Below are positions 9,291 through 18,874 of a stretch of DNA of 64,000 bases, piece after piece (within the stretch, counting starts at the first letter, position 1; the number at the start of each line of letters is the position of its first letter). This DNA is from Acetatifactor muris. Lineage in GTDB: Bacteria; Bacillota; Clostridia; Lachnospirales; Lachnospiraceae. Where the stretch lies: positions 156,151-220,150 of the forward strand of contig NZ_JANJZD010000007.1 of the NCBI RefSeq assembly GCF_024623325.1, given 5' to 3'. The notes beneath the pieces are model-generated. The model had not been told where the DNA came from. It did not search any database and saw only the letters and a list, made by a program, of their open reading frames with translations. Both the position numbers and the translations under genes were made by a program.

Positions 9291-10423
9291 TCCCTTTTCC
9301 CGTAAAATGCTTTTACTCTGTCACAGATATAATCCACCTGCTCCGGCTTCAATCCATAAAACATAGGCAAACGTGTCAGCCGCTCACTCTCTCTGGTCGT
9401 ATACCTGTCCTCCCCGTGGAACCGGCCAAACTTCTCCCCTGCAGGCGCAGAGTGAAGCGGAATATAATGGAATACCGAATGAATCCCATTTTCCTTCAGG
9501 TAGTCAATCAGTTCCGTCCTCTCCTGAATGTCCTGTGCCTTGATGTAGAACATATGGCCATTGTGCACACAACCTTCCGGAACCACAGGAAGTTCAATTC
9601 TTCCGGCATCCGCCAGAGGCTTCAGATTCCCATAATATTGCCTCCAGACCGCCAGCCTCGCTTCATTCATCTCTTCCGCAATCTCCAGCTGAGCGTACAG
9701 ATAAGCTGCGTTCATATCACTGGGAAGGTAGGAGGATCCATGATTCATCCAGGTATACTTGTCAATCTGTCCCCGGTAATATTTACTGCGGTTTGTTCCC
9801 TTTTCCCGGATAATCTCCGCTTCCTCCACGTCCTTCTTGTCCCGGATCAACAGTGCGCCGCCCTCTCCCATACTGTAATTTTTCGTCTCATGAAAGCTGA
9901 AACAGCCGAAATTTCCGATGGTCCCCAGGGCTCTGCCCTTGTAGGTGGACATAATTCCCTGTGCTGCATCCTCTATCACTGCCAGATGATACTTTTCCGC
10001 AATGGCCATGATTGTGTCCATCTCACAGGCCACGCCGGCATAATGAACCGGCGCAATTGCCCTTGTGCGCTCTGTCACTGCATTTTCTATCAGTTTTTCA
10101 TCAATGTTCATAGTATCCGGCCGGATATCCACGAACACCGGCACGGCTCCTCTGAGCACAAAAGCATTGGCGGTTGACACAAAAGTATACGACGGCATAA
10201 TCACCTCGTCCCCCGGCCTGATATCGCTAAGCAGCGCCGCCAGCTCGGTGGCATGTGTACAGGATGTGGTCAGCAGACATTTGGCGGTGCCGGTCTTTTG
10301 TTCAATCCATTCGTTACATTTTCCGGTGTAGACGCCGTCACCACAGATCTTCTGGTTGGCAACGCATTCCTGAATGTAGTCCTTTGCCTTATCCACATAA
10401 GGCGGTACATTAAAAGTAATCAT
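9287..10423 (-). CDS. wecE: dTDP-4-amino-4,6-dideoxygalactose transaminase
   Basis: 378 residues, PLP-dependent DegT/DnrJ/EryC1 family. Long stretches recall E. coli WecE/RffA: PGDEVIMPSYTFVSTANAF, VPVHYAGVACEMDT (here APVHYAGVACEMDT), EDAAQGIMSTYKGRALGTIG, and SFHETKN, whose lysine forms the Schiff base with PLP. The enzyme makes dTDP-Fuc4N from the 4-keto sugar in the cytoplasm, using glutamate. No dTDP-sugar synthesis genes and no wecD-type acetyltransferase are adjacent, so the substrate must come from elsewhere. It overlaps the next gene by ATGA and lies just downstream of the GT2 gene, suggesting the amino sugar is used by neighbouring transferases. Confidence 0.93.
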   Translation of the reverse strand: MITFNVPPYVDKAKDYIQECVANQKICGDGVYTGKCNEWIEQKTGTAKCLLTTSCTHATELAALLSDIRPGDEVIMPSYTFVSTANAFVLRGAVPVFVDIRPDTMNIDEKLIENAVTERTRAIAPVHYAGVACEMDTIMAIAEKYHLAVIEDAAQGIMSTYKGRALGTIGNFGCFSFHETKNYSMGEGGALLIRDKKDVEEAEIIREKGTNRSKYYRGQIDKYTWMNHGSSYLPSDMNAAYLYAQLEIAEEMNEARLAVWRQYYGNLKPLADAGRIELPVVPEGCVHNGHMFYIKAQDIQERTELIDYLKENGIHSVFHYIPLHSAPAGEKFGRFHGEDRYTTRESERLTRLPMFYGLKPEQVDYICDRVKAFYGKRD

Positions 10424-10448
10424 AATAACCCTGTGCCTTTCCGCATTT

Positions 10449-11372
10449 TCAATGCTCGTCCGTCCGTTTACTGATAATATATTTGGGACGTCCTTTTACT
10501 TCTTCATATATTCTGGCAATATAATGACCGATGATTCCCAGACTCAGCATCAGAAACCCGCCGATAATCAGAATCAGAAGAATCACCGTGGTGAATCCTT
10601 CCACCGATGTTCCCATCAGATATTTTACCAATGTCTGAATAAACAGTATAATACTGAACAGAATGGACACAATCCCCATCACAGTCACCAGCTGCAGAGG
10701 AAGCGTGCTGAAGGATGTGGCATTCGTGACGGCGTATTTCATCAGGCTGAAAAAAGACCACTTACTCTCACCGAACTGCCGCTCCTGTACTTCATAAGTC
10801 ACCTTCTCCGTGCGGAATCCCACCCAGAAGCTCAACGCCCGGAAAAAAGTATTCCTTTCCGGCAGCGTCAGCAGCACATCCACTACCTTCCTGTCCAGAA
10901 GCTTAAAGTCCGAGGAGGCATTCATATCCATCTTAATCAGGCCACTCATGACTTTATAGAACAGGCCTGCTGAAAGTCTGTGTGCCAGGCTTTCCTTCCC
11001 CCGGCTCTCCTTGATGCCCTCCACTACCTCGGCTCCGTCTTTCCACAATTCCCACATCCGGGGAATCACCTGGGGCGGATGCTGCAGGTCACAGTCCATC
11101 ACAATCGCCGCATTTCCCACTGTCAGCTCCAGCCCCGCGAATATAGCTGCCTCCTTGCCGAAATTTCGGGAAAATTCAACCCCGCGAATCCGGGGATTCC
11201 CGGCCGCCGCCTTCTGTATCTCGGAAAAAGTCCCATCCCTGGAGCCATCGCTGACATACACCAGCTCATATTCTATATGCTGCTCTTCCAACAATTCCGA
11301 CAGTACCTTAGATGTGTTGGCGATATTCTGTTCTTCATTATAGGCCGGCAAAACAATTGATAAAAGGGCCAT
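10449..11372 (-). CDS. GT2 polyprenyl-phosphate glycosyltransferase (DPM1/GtrB-like)
   Basis: 307 residues. The N-terminal GT-A domain opens with LSIVLPAYNEEQNI and has DCDLQHPP as the nucleotide-sugar/metal motif; two membrane segments lie near residues 228-250 and 260-285, and the tail has the usual GRPKYI. This is the architecture of GtrB/ArnC/DPM1 enzymes, which load a sugar onto undecaprenyl phosphate at the inner face of the membrane. Downstream lies wecE and upstream the GtrII-like gene, so this protein could make the lipid-linked donor used by the GT-C-type neighbours. Confidence 0.92.
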   Translation of the reverse strand: MALLSIVLPAYNEEQNIANTSKVLSELLEEQHIEYELVYVSDGSRDGTFSEIQKAAAGNPRIRGVEFSRNFGKEAAIFAGLELTVGNAAIVMDCDLQHPPQVIPRMWELWKDGAEVVEGIKESRGKESLAHRLSAGLFYKVMSGLIKMDMNASSDFKLLDRKVVDVLLTLPERNTFFRALSFWVGFRTEKVTYEVQERQFGESKWSFFSLMKYAVTNATSFSTLPLQLVTVMGIVSILFSIILFIQTLVKYLMGTSVEGFTTVILLILIIGGFLMLSLGIIGHYIARIYEEVKGRPKYIISKRTDEH

Positions 11373-11423
11373 ACCTCTCTCCTATTCCCGTTCCATTGCT
11401 GTTCCCGCTCCGCCGATTTCCAT

Positions 11424-12995
11424 TCAGCGGTTCACATTTTCCGTCTTGACGTACATGACATCATCAATGATACGTATGGAATTCTCCCCGGGGAAGCTGT
11501 CCATGGCGATATATTCCTGAGAATAGTACACCTCTTCCATCGCCTCCGGCGGCAGAATGTTCAGCGTCGCACCCAGATAATTCCTGATAAAAATCTCATA
11601 ATTCTTTCCAGTATACAGCAGAACATCGCCATTCATCCCAATCATATTGTAGGTCACAGGCAAAGTAATATCTGTGACCGGAAAGGATTCGTCTCCCACC
11701 ACTCCCACCATGGCCACAGGAATGCCCGCATAATATCCTTCTGTCTGCTCTATCCTGTCCAGCAGCCTGATACAGTAGGCATATGTCTTCTCATATCTCT
11801 TCTGAAGATTAGAATAGGCAATATTATCTGTAATGCAATAGCAGAAAGTCAGTACAAATGCACCCAGAAAGGCAGTCCATTCCATCCAGATACAGAAGTC
11901 CGAATCGTCACAGCTGCCGCTCACCAGCGCCACAGCTCCTATGACATACAGAATCCACTGATACCGCATCAGCAGATGGTACGTGACCGACGGAGAAATC
12001 AACAATACAATATTGGTCAGCAGAGGCAATACAGCCACCGCCAATCCTATTATAGCGAAAAATAACGGATTCTTCCAGTCCTTTCTCTTCCTGAACAGAA
12101 AAAGCACAGACAGCCCCGCCGTAATCGCCAGCAAAATGCAGGCTGTCACAGAGAAAAAGTTCTGGAACAACACATTTCCTTTCAAACTAAAGCGAAAGAA
12201 ATCCAGATACATCTCCTTAATCGTAGAAAAGAATCCCCCCACAGAAGCCGCTCCCGACGTCATCTCCCCGATTCCCTGATAATCTGCCAGCTTCTTGCCC
12301 TGAAGCTTCAGCAGAACCTGGAGAATCCCATAATAGAGAGCCGCCCCCACAATCCCCATCCAGAGATAGCGCAGCGAAGTCCTCATTTTCCCGAACGCCC
12401 CTCCGGCTTCCTCCTTCGAAGCAAACAGCATAAGAATAGCAAATATGGACAAAAGCATGGCAAAAGACAGATACCCCTGATAGATGCCCATACTGAACGC
12501 CAGGCAGAGAGCCCCCGGCAGAAACCCTGTCCGATATTTTTTCGTCAAAAGTACGGACAATACCGCCAGCAGCAATGCCAGCATATAGCCATCCAGTGTA
12601 AATACATAGGCAAAAGTGGATGCCAGCGCCGGAAAAGCCGCCAGCAGGCCGCCACAGACCCCTGCCGCCCATTTCTTCCGCACCTCCAGGATCTCACATA
12701 TCACAGCCGCCCCGCAGCTTAAATACAGAAGACCGAGGAGCCCGATAACCCAGGGCAGCGTATAATAAGACGAAATCCCGCAGGCAACCGTGAGAAACCA
12801 TCTGCCCGAAGTAATCATATTCTGATCAAAATACATGCTGTCCAAACCGTCATGATTGGGAATGTCCGATAAAAGCACAGGCATATGAACTATAAGTCCC
12901 GTGATAAGGCAGGCCAGAAAAGCAACCTTCCACTCGCCTCTGATTTTACCATATATCGTTCGAAATGCCTGTGTGGGTGACTGCATGACCTTCAT
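11424..12995 (-). CDS. GtrII-like glucosyltransferase, multi-pass membrane
   Basis: 523 residues with about ten membrane segments, then a C-terminal extracytoplasmic part. The first loop contains IPNHDGLDSMYFDQN followed by SGRWF, typical of the GtrII (Glucos_trans_II) family that decorates surface polysaccharide from an undecaprenyl-linked sugar. The paired GT2 gene immediately downstream (52 bases) matches the gtrB-gtrII partnership known from O-antigen modification. It starts inside the stop of the upstream SGNH gene (ATGA overlap). Confidence 0.82.
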   Translation of the reverse strand: MKVMQSPTQAFRTIYGKIRGEWKVAFLACLITGLIVHMPVLLSDIPNHDGLDSMYFDQNMITSGRWFLTVACGISSYYTLPWVIGLLGLLYLSCGAAVICEILEVRKKWAAGVCGGLLAAFPALASTFAYVFTLDGYMLALLLAVLSVLLTKKYRTGFLPGALCLAFSMGIYQGYLSFAMLLSIFAILMLFASKEEAGGAFGKMRTSLRYLWMGIVGAALYYGILQVLLKLQGKKLADYQGIGEMTSGAASVGGFFSTIKEMYLDFFRFSLKGNVLFQNFFSVTACILLAITAGLSVLFLFRKRKDWKNPLFFAIIGLAVAVLPLLTNIVLLISPSVTYHLLMRYQWILYVIGAVALVSGSCDDSDFCIWMEWTAFLGAFVLTFCYCITDNIAYSNLQKRYEKTYAYCIRLLDRIEQTEGYYAGIPVAMVGVVGDESFPVTDITLPVTYNMIGMNGDVLLYTGKNYEIFIRNYLGATLNILPPEAMEEVYYSQEYIAMDSFPGENSIRIIDDVMYVKTENVNR

Positions 12996-13843
12996 CCCTC
13001 CCTGCTCAGTTCTTCCGCAATTATCCGCGCCAATCTCTCTCTGCCTGCCTCATTGGGGTGAATTCCGTCCGTCATATATAAATCCTTATCCTCCCATTTC
13101 TCATGGGGTGAAAAATCATGGAACACATCAATGACTTCAATATCCAGCTCCTCTGCCGCCCGCAGCTCCGCTTCCACGTATTCCTTCAGCACACCGCCCC
13201 CCTGGTCCGCCTCCTCACAGGTCAGCCCTGTGGTATACCAGGTATACAGAGGCGTCACCAGCACAATCCTCAGCTCCGGATTCGCTCTCCGAAGTGCCTC
13301 TACAGAACTGCGCAGGGCGCCCAGAAAAGTATATTCATCATAGGGATCCTCCGGATTCTCAATGGGAACTCCCGCGTGATAGTCATTGACCCCCTGCTGC
13401 AGCAGCACAATCTCCACCCTGGAAAAGTCAATCACTTCCAGACCGTTGACTACCTCCGCAAAATACTCCGTATTATTCTCCCGTGTTCTCATTGTCACAG
13501 TCTGCTGCACGCCAAAATCTTCCGCCCCCACCGACTTTGTCAGTCCCGCCAGAGACAGCGAATTTTTGGGGTAATCCTTCCGGCGCCCGCTTTCAAGTCT
13601 CGCCATACAGGTGCCCCCAAGAGCGGCATTGTACACAGGTGTTCCCAGAAGCTCTGCCAGCTGTTCCGGAACACCTGTCTCATCCCTCACCGCCCCGAAA
13701 ACGCTGTCTCCAAAAGCGACTACCTCCGGATGCCAGATATGTTCAGCCTTTCTCTCCCGAAACGTCAGGAAAAAAAGTACCGCGAATATCTCTGCGGCGG
13801 CTATTCCATATATGATTATCCTCTTTTTATGCAGTCGATCCAT
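12992..13843 (-). CDS. SGNH/GDSL hydrolase, membrane-anchored
   Basis: 283 residues: one N-terminal membrane segment (residues ~8-27), then a complete SGNH domain with AFGDSVFG (block I, nucleophile Ser), GVNDY (block III Asn) and DGIHPNEAG (block V Asp and His). Such enzymes remove or transfer ester-linked acyl groups on glycans outside the cell. It overlaps pseG by 28 bases upstream and the GtrII-like gene by four bases downstream. With FkbH, ACP and an acyltransferase-3 gene in the operon, an acyl-editing role on the pseudaminic-acid-containing glycan is reasonable, but not shown. Confidence 0.85.
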   Translation of the reverse strand: MDRLHKKRIIIYGIAAAEIFAVLFFLTFRERKAEHIWHPEVVAFGDSVFGAVRDETGVPEQLAELLGTPVYNAALGGTCMARLESGRRKDYPKNSLSLAGLTKSVGAEDFGVQQTVTMRTRENNTEYFAEVVNGLEVIDFSRVEIVLLQQGVNDYHAGVPIENPEDPYDEYTFLGALRSSVEALRRANPELRIVLVTPLYTWYTTGLTCEEADQGGGVLKEYVEAELRAAEELDIEVIDVFHDFSPHEKWEDKDLYMTDGIHPNEAGRERLARIIAEELSREG

Positions 13844-14967
13844 ACGCCTTCTCCCGCTGATTTTAAATGGCAGTTATTCCTCTGACATCCGGAACCGGAG
13901 ATTGCTTCTCCCTCATTTCCGGTCAGCTCCATCAGCGCCTGTGCCACTCTTCCGCTTCCCGCTCCGTCGGTCATCCCACGTTCCCTTGTGCTGCAGTCCC
14001 GGCGTAGTTCTGCGCTTCCCACGAATTCTGCGAACAGCTTTTCCATTCTGTTCAGTGTCTCTGCGGCATCCTTATGCCACGCCCCTGCGAACCCGGCAAC
14101 CTTCTGCTCTCCTATATAAGCTGTCAGCGCCTCCTGATTTTCCGCATAAGAAAAACAGATGAACGGAATGCCAAGTGCCGACAGCTCATAAATGGTGGAG
14201 CCTCCCGCTGTCAGCGCCAGATCGCACTTCCCCATAAGCCCCGCCATATCCTTTACATCATGGTAAATTCGAACATTGTCACATTGCTGTTCCCATGCCT
14301 TCAGCTCTCGGAAATGAGGGTGAAACCGTCCCGTAACCACATGAAAGCATATATTCTCCCGCAATGTCCTCTCCAGAATTCTGCCGGCTATGTTCTCGCT
14401 GTCCCCGCCTCCGGTGGTAATCAGCACATTCCTGACCGCTTCTCTGACCTGACAGACCTGATGGTTCAGAAACTGTCCTCTCAGGGGAACATAACGGCTT
14501 CCGATCAGCAGCCGGGTCCTTTTTCCCTGATACAGCTTCCTGTACTGTTCCGGCTCCGCAGGGGCATTATAATTAATGACACAGTCCACAGGATAACAGT
14601 GTGTGCCGAAATCCTCCATCAATACAACCCTTCCGTATCGCCCCAGTGCCGTCAGGTAGGCATCCGTCACCTGATAGCTGTCTGCCAGAATCACGTTGAA
14701 CTCCGTCTGCCCGGCTTCCCTTTCTGCCAAAGCTTCTGCCAATGCCCCCCAGGCCGGCAATTCCGCCTCCATGTCCTGGTAATCGGTTCCCAGAATCCTG
14801 CTTTCAAAGCCATGCTCTGCCGCCAATGCGCCGGATTCTTCGTCGGCACAGATAAAACAGATGCGCTCCCTGCCCACAGACAATGCCAGTGCTTCCGCCA
14901 CAGCCAGACAACGCATCAGATGTCCGGCTCCAATTTTACTGTTCCCATCCGCACGTATCAAAAACAT
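13816..14967 (-). CDS. pseG: UDP-2,4-diacetamido-2,4,6-trideoxy-beta-L-altropyranose hydrolase
   Basis: 383 residues, GT-B-like fold. The N-terminus FLIRADGNSKIGAGHLMRCL carries the catalytic His (residue 16) of the PseG family, and TAGGSTIYELSALGIP forms the UDP-binding loop of the C-terminal half. PseG removes UDP to release the free 2,4-diacetamido sugar used by PseI. The C-terminal 25 residues beyond the family core run into the start of the SGNH gene (28-base overlap) and look like an extension. AAAGGTGAGG precedes the ATG. It lies 59 bases downstream of pseI. Confidence 0.92.
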   Translation of the reverse strand: MFLIRADGNSKIGAGHLMRCLAVAEALALSVGRERICFICADEESGALAAEHGFESRILGTDYQDMEAELPAWGALAEALAEREAGQTEFNVILADSYQVTDAYLTALGRYGRVVLMEDFGTHCYPVDCVINYNAPAEPEQYRKLYQGKRTRLLIGSRYVPLRGQFLNHQVCQVREAVRNVLITTGGGDSENIAGRILERTLRENICFHVVTGRFHPHFRELKAWEQQCDNVRIYHDVKDMAGLMGKCDLALTAGGSTIYELSALGIPFICFSYAENQEALTAYIGEQKVAGFAGAWHKDAAETLNRMEKLFAEFVGSAELRRDCSTRERGMTDGAGSGRVAQALMELTGNEGEAISGSGCQRNNCHLKSAGEGVWIDCIKRG

Positions 14968-15026
14968 GTTTCCTCACCTTTTGTCCGGCTTCGTCAGCCT
15001 TCCTCATCCCCTGCAGCCGCCCCGGT

Positions 15027-16100
15027 TTATTCAGGGCTTTCACAGCGGAAATCCACCAGCTCCCAGCGCAAAGGTGTCCCCAGTCCGGCATCTCTGGTAA
15101 TTCTTTTCCCCAGTACCTCCTCATAGTACATGGTGTGAAGTCCGTTTGCCGGTCTCACACTTCGGAGATTCTCCGGTGTGAACACCTCTCCGGCCTTCAT
15201 ATCTCTGGCTACGAACAGTGACCGGGAATGTTCTCTCTCACGCTCCTGCCCCGGGGTCAGTTCATAGGTAACACTTCCCAGCGCCGCCTCTATTTTACGG
15301 ATATTATCCACCATTTCCTTAAATTCCGCAGGTTCCATGGAAAAAGCGGAATCCGCGCCTCCATCCGCCCGGCTCAGCGTGAGGTGCTTCTCCACCATTC
15401 TGGCCCCCAGCGCCACAGCCGCCCCCGCCACGGCACTTCCCATGGTGTGGTCCGACAATCCCGTCAGACAGGCAAAGGTTTCTCTCATGGAGGGAATTGT
15501 CCTCAGGTTCACATCCTCGTAAGGAGTCGGATAAGCCGAAGTACATTTCAGCAGAATCACATTCTCATTTCCCGCCTCTCTGCAGGTGCGCACCGCCAGA
15601 TCAATATCCGAAAGTCTGGCCACACCGGTGGCAAGAATCATCGGTTTCCCTAATTTTGCTATCTTTCTGATAAGAGGAATATCCGTAATCTCAAAAGAGG
15701 CCACCTTATAAGCCGGCATTCCCAGTTCCTCCAGGAAATCCACGCTGCTCCCGTCAAAGGGGGAGGAGAAAAATTCCAGCCCCATGTCCAGAGCCTCGTC
15801 CCGCAGCTTTCCCTGCCATTCCCAGGGCGTATAGGCAGTCTCATACAGCTTGTGAAGGGTAGTCCCATCCCAGAGCGTCTGCTGGGTAATCTGAAAGCAG
15901 TCGTCGTCACAGTTCAGCGTAATGGTATCCGCGGTGTAAGTCTGAATCTTCACGGCATCCGCTCCAGCCTCCTTCGCCGCCCGGATAATTGCCACAGCTC
16001 TGTCATAGTCCATATTGTGGTTCGCGGACATCTCCGCCACAATAAAACATGGGGTATTTTCACTGATGATATGATTTCCTATCTTAATTTCCCTGTTCAT
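15027..16100 (-). CDS. pseI: Pseudaminic acid synthase
   Basis: 357 residues from the ATG at 16100, which has GGGAGGAAAGAGG directly upstream; an upstream in-frame TTG is less likely. NeuB-type TIM barrel (residues ~1-270, with FIVAEMSANHN, KIQTYTADT, ATGVAR and LSDHTMG) followed by a C-terminal SAF/antifreeze-like domain (SLFVARDMKAGEVFTPENLRSVRP). It condenses the 6-deoxy-diacetamido altrose with phosphoenolpyruvate to give pseudaminic acid. I prefer PseI over NeuB because of the pseF, pseG and pseH neighbours and the AEMSANHN form of the motif. Overlaps pseH by 17 bases. Confidence 0.94.
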   Translation of the reverse strand: MNREIKIGNHIISENTPCFIVAEMSANHNMDYDRAVAIIRAAKEAGADAVKIQTYTADTITLNCDDDCFQITQQTLWDGTTLHKLYETAYTPWEWQGKLRDEALDMGLEFFSSPFDGSSVDFLEELGMPAYKVASFEITDIPLIRKIAKLGKPMILATGVARLSDIDLAVRTCREAGNENVILLKCTSAYPTPYEDVNLRTIPSMRETFACLTGLSDHTMGSAVAGAAVALGARMVEKHLTLSRADGGADSAFSMEPAEFKEMVDNIRKIEAALGSVTYELTPGQEREREHSRSLFVARDMKAGEVFTPENLRSVRPANGLHTMYYEEVLGKRITRDAGLGTPLRWELVDFRCESPE

Positions 16101-16656
16101 CCTCTTTCCTCCCGGCAAATTCTATTTTTTCATATTTTTTCCCATGTCGGAATTCAAACCAGTTCTCCGCAGTCATCCGCATAAATGTCACATCGTACCA
16201 GATACCTTCCTTACATATATGACTTTTCTTTTCCTCCACCACTTCGCATCCGCAGAACTTATGCAGCTGAATGACACCTTTGTTCAGCGTGAAGACATCG
16301 CTGTACACTGCCTGCTTCTTCAGCACCACAAATGCATAATCATACATGCTCATCTCCAGGGAAAGTGCCGTTCCCAGGCTCCGCAGCCGCTTCTCTCCCA
16401 CATAATAAGCCCAGCCCAGATTTCCTTCCGGATTCTCCAGTCCTGTGAGATTGATAACCCCTGCCGGCTGCCCGTCCACCAAAATCAGCCAGTAATCCAC
16501 ATCCGGATTGGCCTGGATTCCCGCCAGCCATATCCGCTGGCCCTCCAGAGTCAGCTTCGGATTGGTATTCATGTATCTGGTGATTTCCCGGTCCATCCGC
16601 CAGCGCATGATATTCTCCAGATCCTCTTCCCGGATTTTCCGCAAGGTCACGCTCAT
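16084..16656 (-). CDS. pseH: PseH-like N-acetyltransferase
   Basis: 190 residues, single GNAT domain: the N-terminus TLRKIREEDLENIMRWR and the central GWAYYVGEKRLRSLGTALSLE correspond to the acyl-CoA binding core. PseH acylates N4 of UDP-4-amino-4,6-dideoxy-AltNAc, normally from acetyl-CoA. The gene lies between an acyl carrier protein gene (117 bases upstream) and pseI (17-base overlap). Because FkbH and ACP are inserted next to it, the acyl donor could be ACP-bound rather than CoA-bound; that is inference. Confidence 0.88.
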   Translation of the reverse strand: MSVTLRKIREEDLENIMRWRMDREITRYMNTNPKLTLEGQRIWLAGIQANPDVDYWLILVDGQPAGVINLTGLENPEGNLGWAYYVGEKRLRSLGTALSLEMSMYDYAFVVLKKQAVYSDVFTLNKGVIQLHKFCGCEVVEEKKSHICKEGIWYDVTFMRMTAENWFEFRHGKKYEKIEFAGRKEDEQGN

Positions 16657-16773
16657 TTCTTCTCTCCCTCTGCTGCCTGTTCCGGCCGTTTTTCTTCCTC
16701 CGGTACCTCAGGCGCCCTTTCTGGAATGATTTTAGATTTTCTCGGATCAGGAAGCTCTGTCCCTCCTGCCGCC

Positions 16774-17010
16774 TTAGAAATTCTCCACACATTTCTCCAA
16801 CAGCTCCCGCACACCAGTCAGCTCTACGGCTTCCTCCAGCGGCACAGATATCCCCAGGCGCTCCTCCAGCTCCCCGATGATCATCACGTGAGCCAGTGAA
16901 TCCCACTCCTCCACATCCGCAATCATGGTATCTTCCGTTATAGTACCCGTAGGCACATTCAGCGCTTCTTCAATCAGCGCGATAATCTCTCTCTTCTTCC
17001 CGGCATCCAT
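16774..17010 (-). CDS. Acyl carrier protein
   Basis: 78 residues from the ATG at 17010, preceded by AAAGGAG at longer spacing; an in-frame ATG further upstream would add an Arg-rich leader atypical of the family. The helix-II motif DSLAHV contains the serine that receives 4'-phosphopantetheine. Acidic and small as expected. It lies next to an FkbH-like gene, the usual partner that loads a three-carbon unit such as glyceryl on a stand-alone ACP, and upstream of pseH. Probably dedicated to the glycan pathway and not to fatty-acid synthesis. Confidence 0.92.
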   Translation of the reverse strand: MDAGKKREIIALIEEALNVPTGTITEDTMIADVEEWDSLAHVMIIGELEERLGISVPLEEAVELTGVRELLEKCVENF

Positions 17011-17112
17011 ATTTCCATCTGCTCCTTTATCCTGCCGGCGGATCCGCATCCGCCCTTTTCTCCGCACTTCCGCAACTATATGGCACAGGCATTTTATCTG
17101 CCGCTTCCGGCT

Positions 17113-18789
17113 TCACTTTCCCGCCTCCGGCTCCTGTTCCTCCATTCTTACATCATACCTTCTCTCAGGCGTCTTCGCAAGTCCTATCTCATACAGGATC
17201 CCCTTTTCCCCCGCGGCTCCCACCTCCACATAGCCCAGCCGCTCATACAGTCCGGACACCGGCGCATTTTTCGCTGTGGGAAGATACATGCCTCTCAGGC
17301 GATCCCATCCCCGGCTCCGCAGATCCTTTTCAACATCCTCCACCAGGGCATCCTCTATCTTCCTTCCCATAATGCGGCAGCTCATGACAAAATCCGTCAA
17401 AACGGGCACTTCTCCGCTGCAGTCCGCAATCAGAACCGCCGTTATCCCATTGTCTCCAAACCGGTCTGCCACATTATACAGATAGACACCTCTGTCCGCG
17501 TCCTCCAGAAGCTCCGCTATCTGCGCCCGGGTATAGCGTCTGGTTGTCAGATTGAACTGATTCGTCTTGTTCATCAGCTGCAGCAGCCGCTCCACATGCC
17601 TCTTCGGGTCCATTCTCCTGACCGCAATCTCCAGGTCTCTCAGATACGCCTCGAAGCTTCCGGACACTTCCCTCAGTCTGTTTCTCTCGGAAAACGCCGT
17701 ATATTGTGCAGTTTTTTTCCGGTCTTCCTCCGTAATAAAAGCTTTCTCAAAATATTCCCGGAAAATTTCCGCCATGGCCGGGGCAAGCTCCTCCGGCTTA
17801 TCAGGGAAATCAGGCACTTCCACCTGGGGCAGCATCTCCTTCACCAGCTGTCGTTCCGCCGGGCTGTCGTCCCAGAATACAAAGGAATCCAGCCCCAGAT
17901 TCAGCTCCCGGGCAATTTCTCTGATATTTTCATGCTTCGGCGTCCAGTTGATACGCTTTGCCGCAAAGGCCTCCGGCCGCAGCACCATATGCGGATGCTT
18001 CTTCAGGATCTCCATGGCATCCTGCTCATTATTTTTTGATACAATCCCCAGCAGCACCCCCTGCTTCTGCATCTCGAGAAGGAGTCTCTGAAGATTCTTA
18101 TACGCCAGCCCGGCATGTTCCTCCGACAGCACTACCGGCGTCCGGTCATGTTCCCCTGCCAGGCCTCCCCATAAAGTGTTATCCAGATCCAGCAGCAACA
18201 CCTTCTTCGGAATTCCGGACTCGACTCTTACCCTGTCCAGAATCAGCGCACACAACCGCTTCTGGGCTTCATTGCTCAGCAGGATTCTGCCCATGTACCA
18301 CATTTTAAGGGAAAAAGCATTCTCCTCTCCCAATGTCTCCACCAGTCTGTGATAGGGCAGAATCCGCACATTGGCATGGATTTTACAGAATTCTTCCAGC
18401 CGTCTCTGCCAAAGTCCTTCCAGCGCCGCCTTTCTTCCCCTGTCAGCTGCCGCCAGCTCCGCCCCCTGGAGATAGGCATCCGCAATATAATATATCTGCG
18501 CCGACACCAGCGCTTCTTCCAGCCGGGCAAACCATCCGTCAATCCGCTCCCCTGCGGCCTCCGGGTCCAGATCATGCTCCAGCAATTCCATTAAGTCTTC
18601 CGCCAGAAAAGTAATGTCCGGTCCAAAGGCATGATAGGACGAGGAAGGGTTCATCAGGATTCCCAGCTCATTCCCATACCCTTCCGTTTCATATACCTCC
18701 ACCTGCTTCTGCAGCATTCGGATTACCAGATTCATATTGACATTGGACAGAAGCGCAAGCTTCTGCCCCCTTTTCCTGTTCCCGTCCAT
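17113..18789 (-). CDS. FkbH-like HAD-IIIC protein
   Basis: 558 residues from the ATG at 18789 with GAGGAG upstream; a GTG at 18825 is an alternative. N-terminal alpha/beta domain (1-180), then a HAD domain with LLLDLDNTLWGG (nucleophile Asp), GIVSKNNEQDA and FWDDSPAER, then a C-terminal GNAT-like domain (residues ~400-530). FkbH proteins take 1,3-bisphosphoglycerate and load a glyceryl unit on an ACP; others act as HAD phosphatases in acyl transfer. The ACP gene follows 102 bases downstream. Placed between pseF and pseH, it suggests a glyceryl or similar substituent on the nonulosonic acid. Confidence 0.9.
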   Translation of the reverse strand: MDGNRKRGQKLALLSNVNMNLVIRMLQKQVEVYETEGYGNELGILMNPSSSYHAFGPDITFLAEDLMELLEHDLDPEAAGERIDGWFARLEEALVSAQIYYIADAYLQGAELAAADRGRKAALEGLWQRRLEEFCKIHANVRILPYHRLVETLGEENAFSLKMWYMGRILLSNEAQKRLCALILDRVRVESGIPKKVLLLDLDNTLWGGLAGEHDRTPVVLSEEHAGLAYKNLQRLLLEMQKQGVLLGIVSKNNEQDAMEILKKHPHMVLRPEAFAAKRINWTPKHENIREIARELNLGLDSFVFWDDSPAERQLVKEMLPQVEVPDFPDKPEELAPAMAEIFREYFEKAFITEEDRKKTAQYTAFSERNRLREVSGSFEAYLRDLEIAVRRMDPKRHVERLLQLMNKTNQFNLTTRRYTRAQIAELLEDADRGVYLYNVADRFGDNGITAVLIADCSGEVPVLTDFVMSCRIMGRKIEDALVEDVEKDLRSRGWDRLRGMYLPTAKNAPVSGLYERLGYVEVGAAGEKGILYEIGLAKTPERRYDVRMEEQEPEAGK

Positions 18790-18874
18790 AGTCTGAAATT
18801 CTCCTCTGCGCTGTCGTAAATTCACACCTTTTCCATACAGCTCACCGTCAGCTTTTCATTCACAGCCCGCCCAG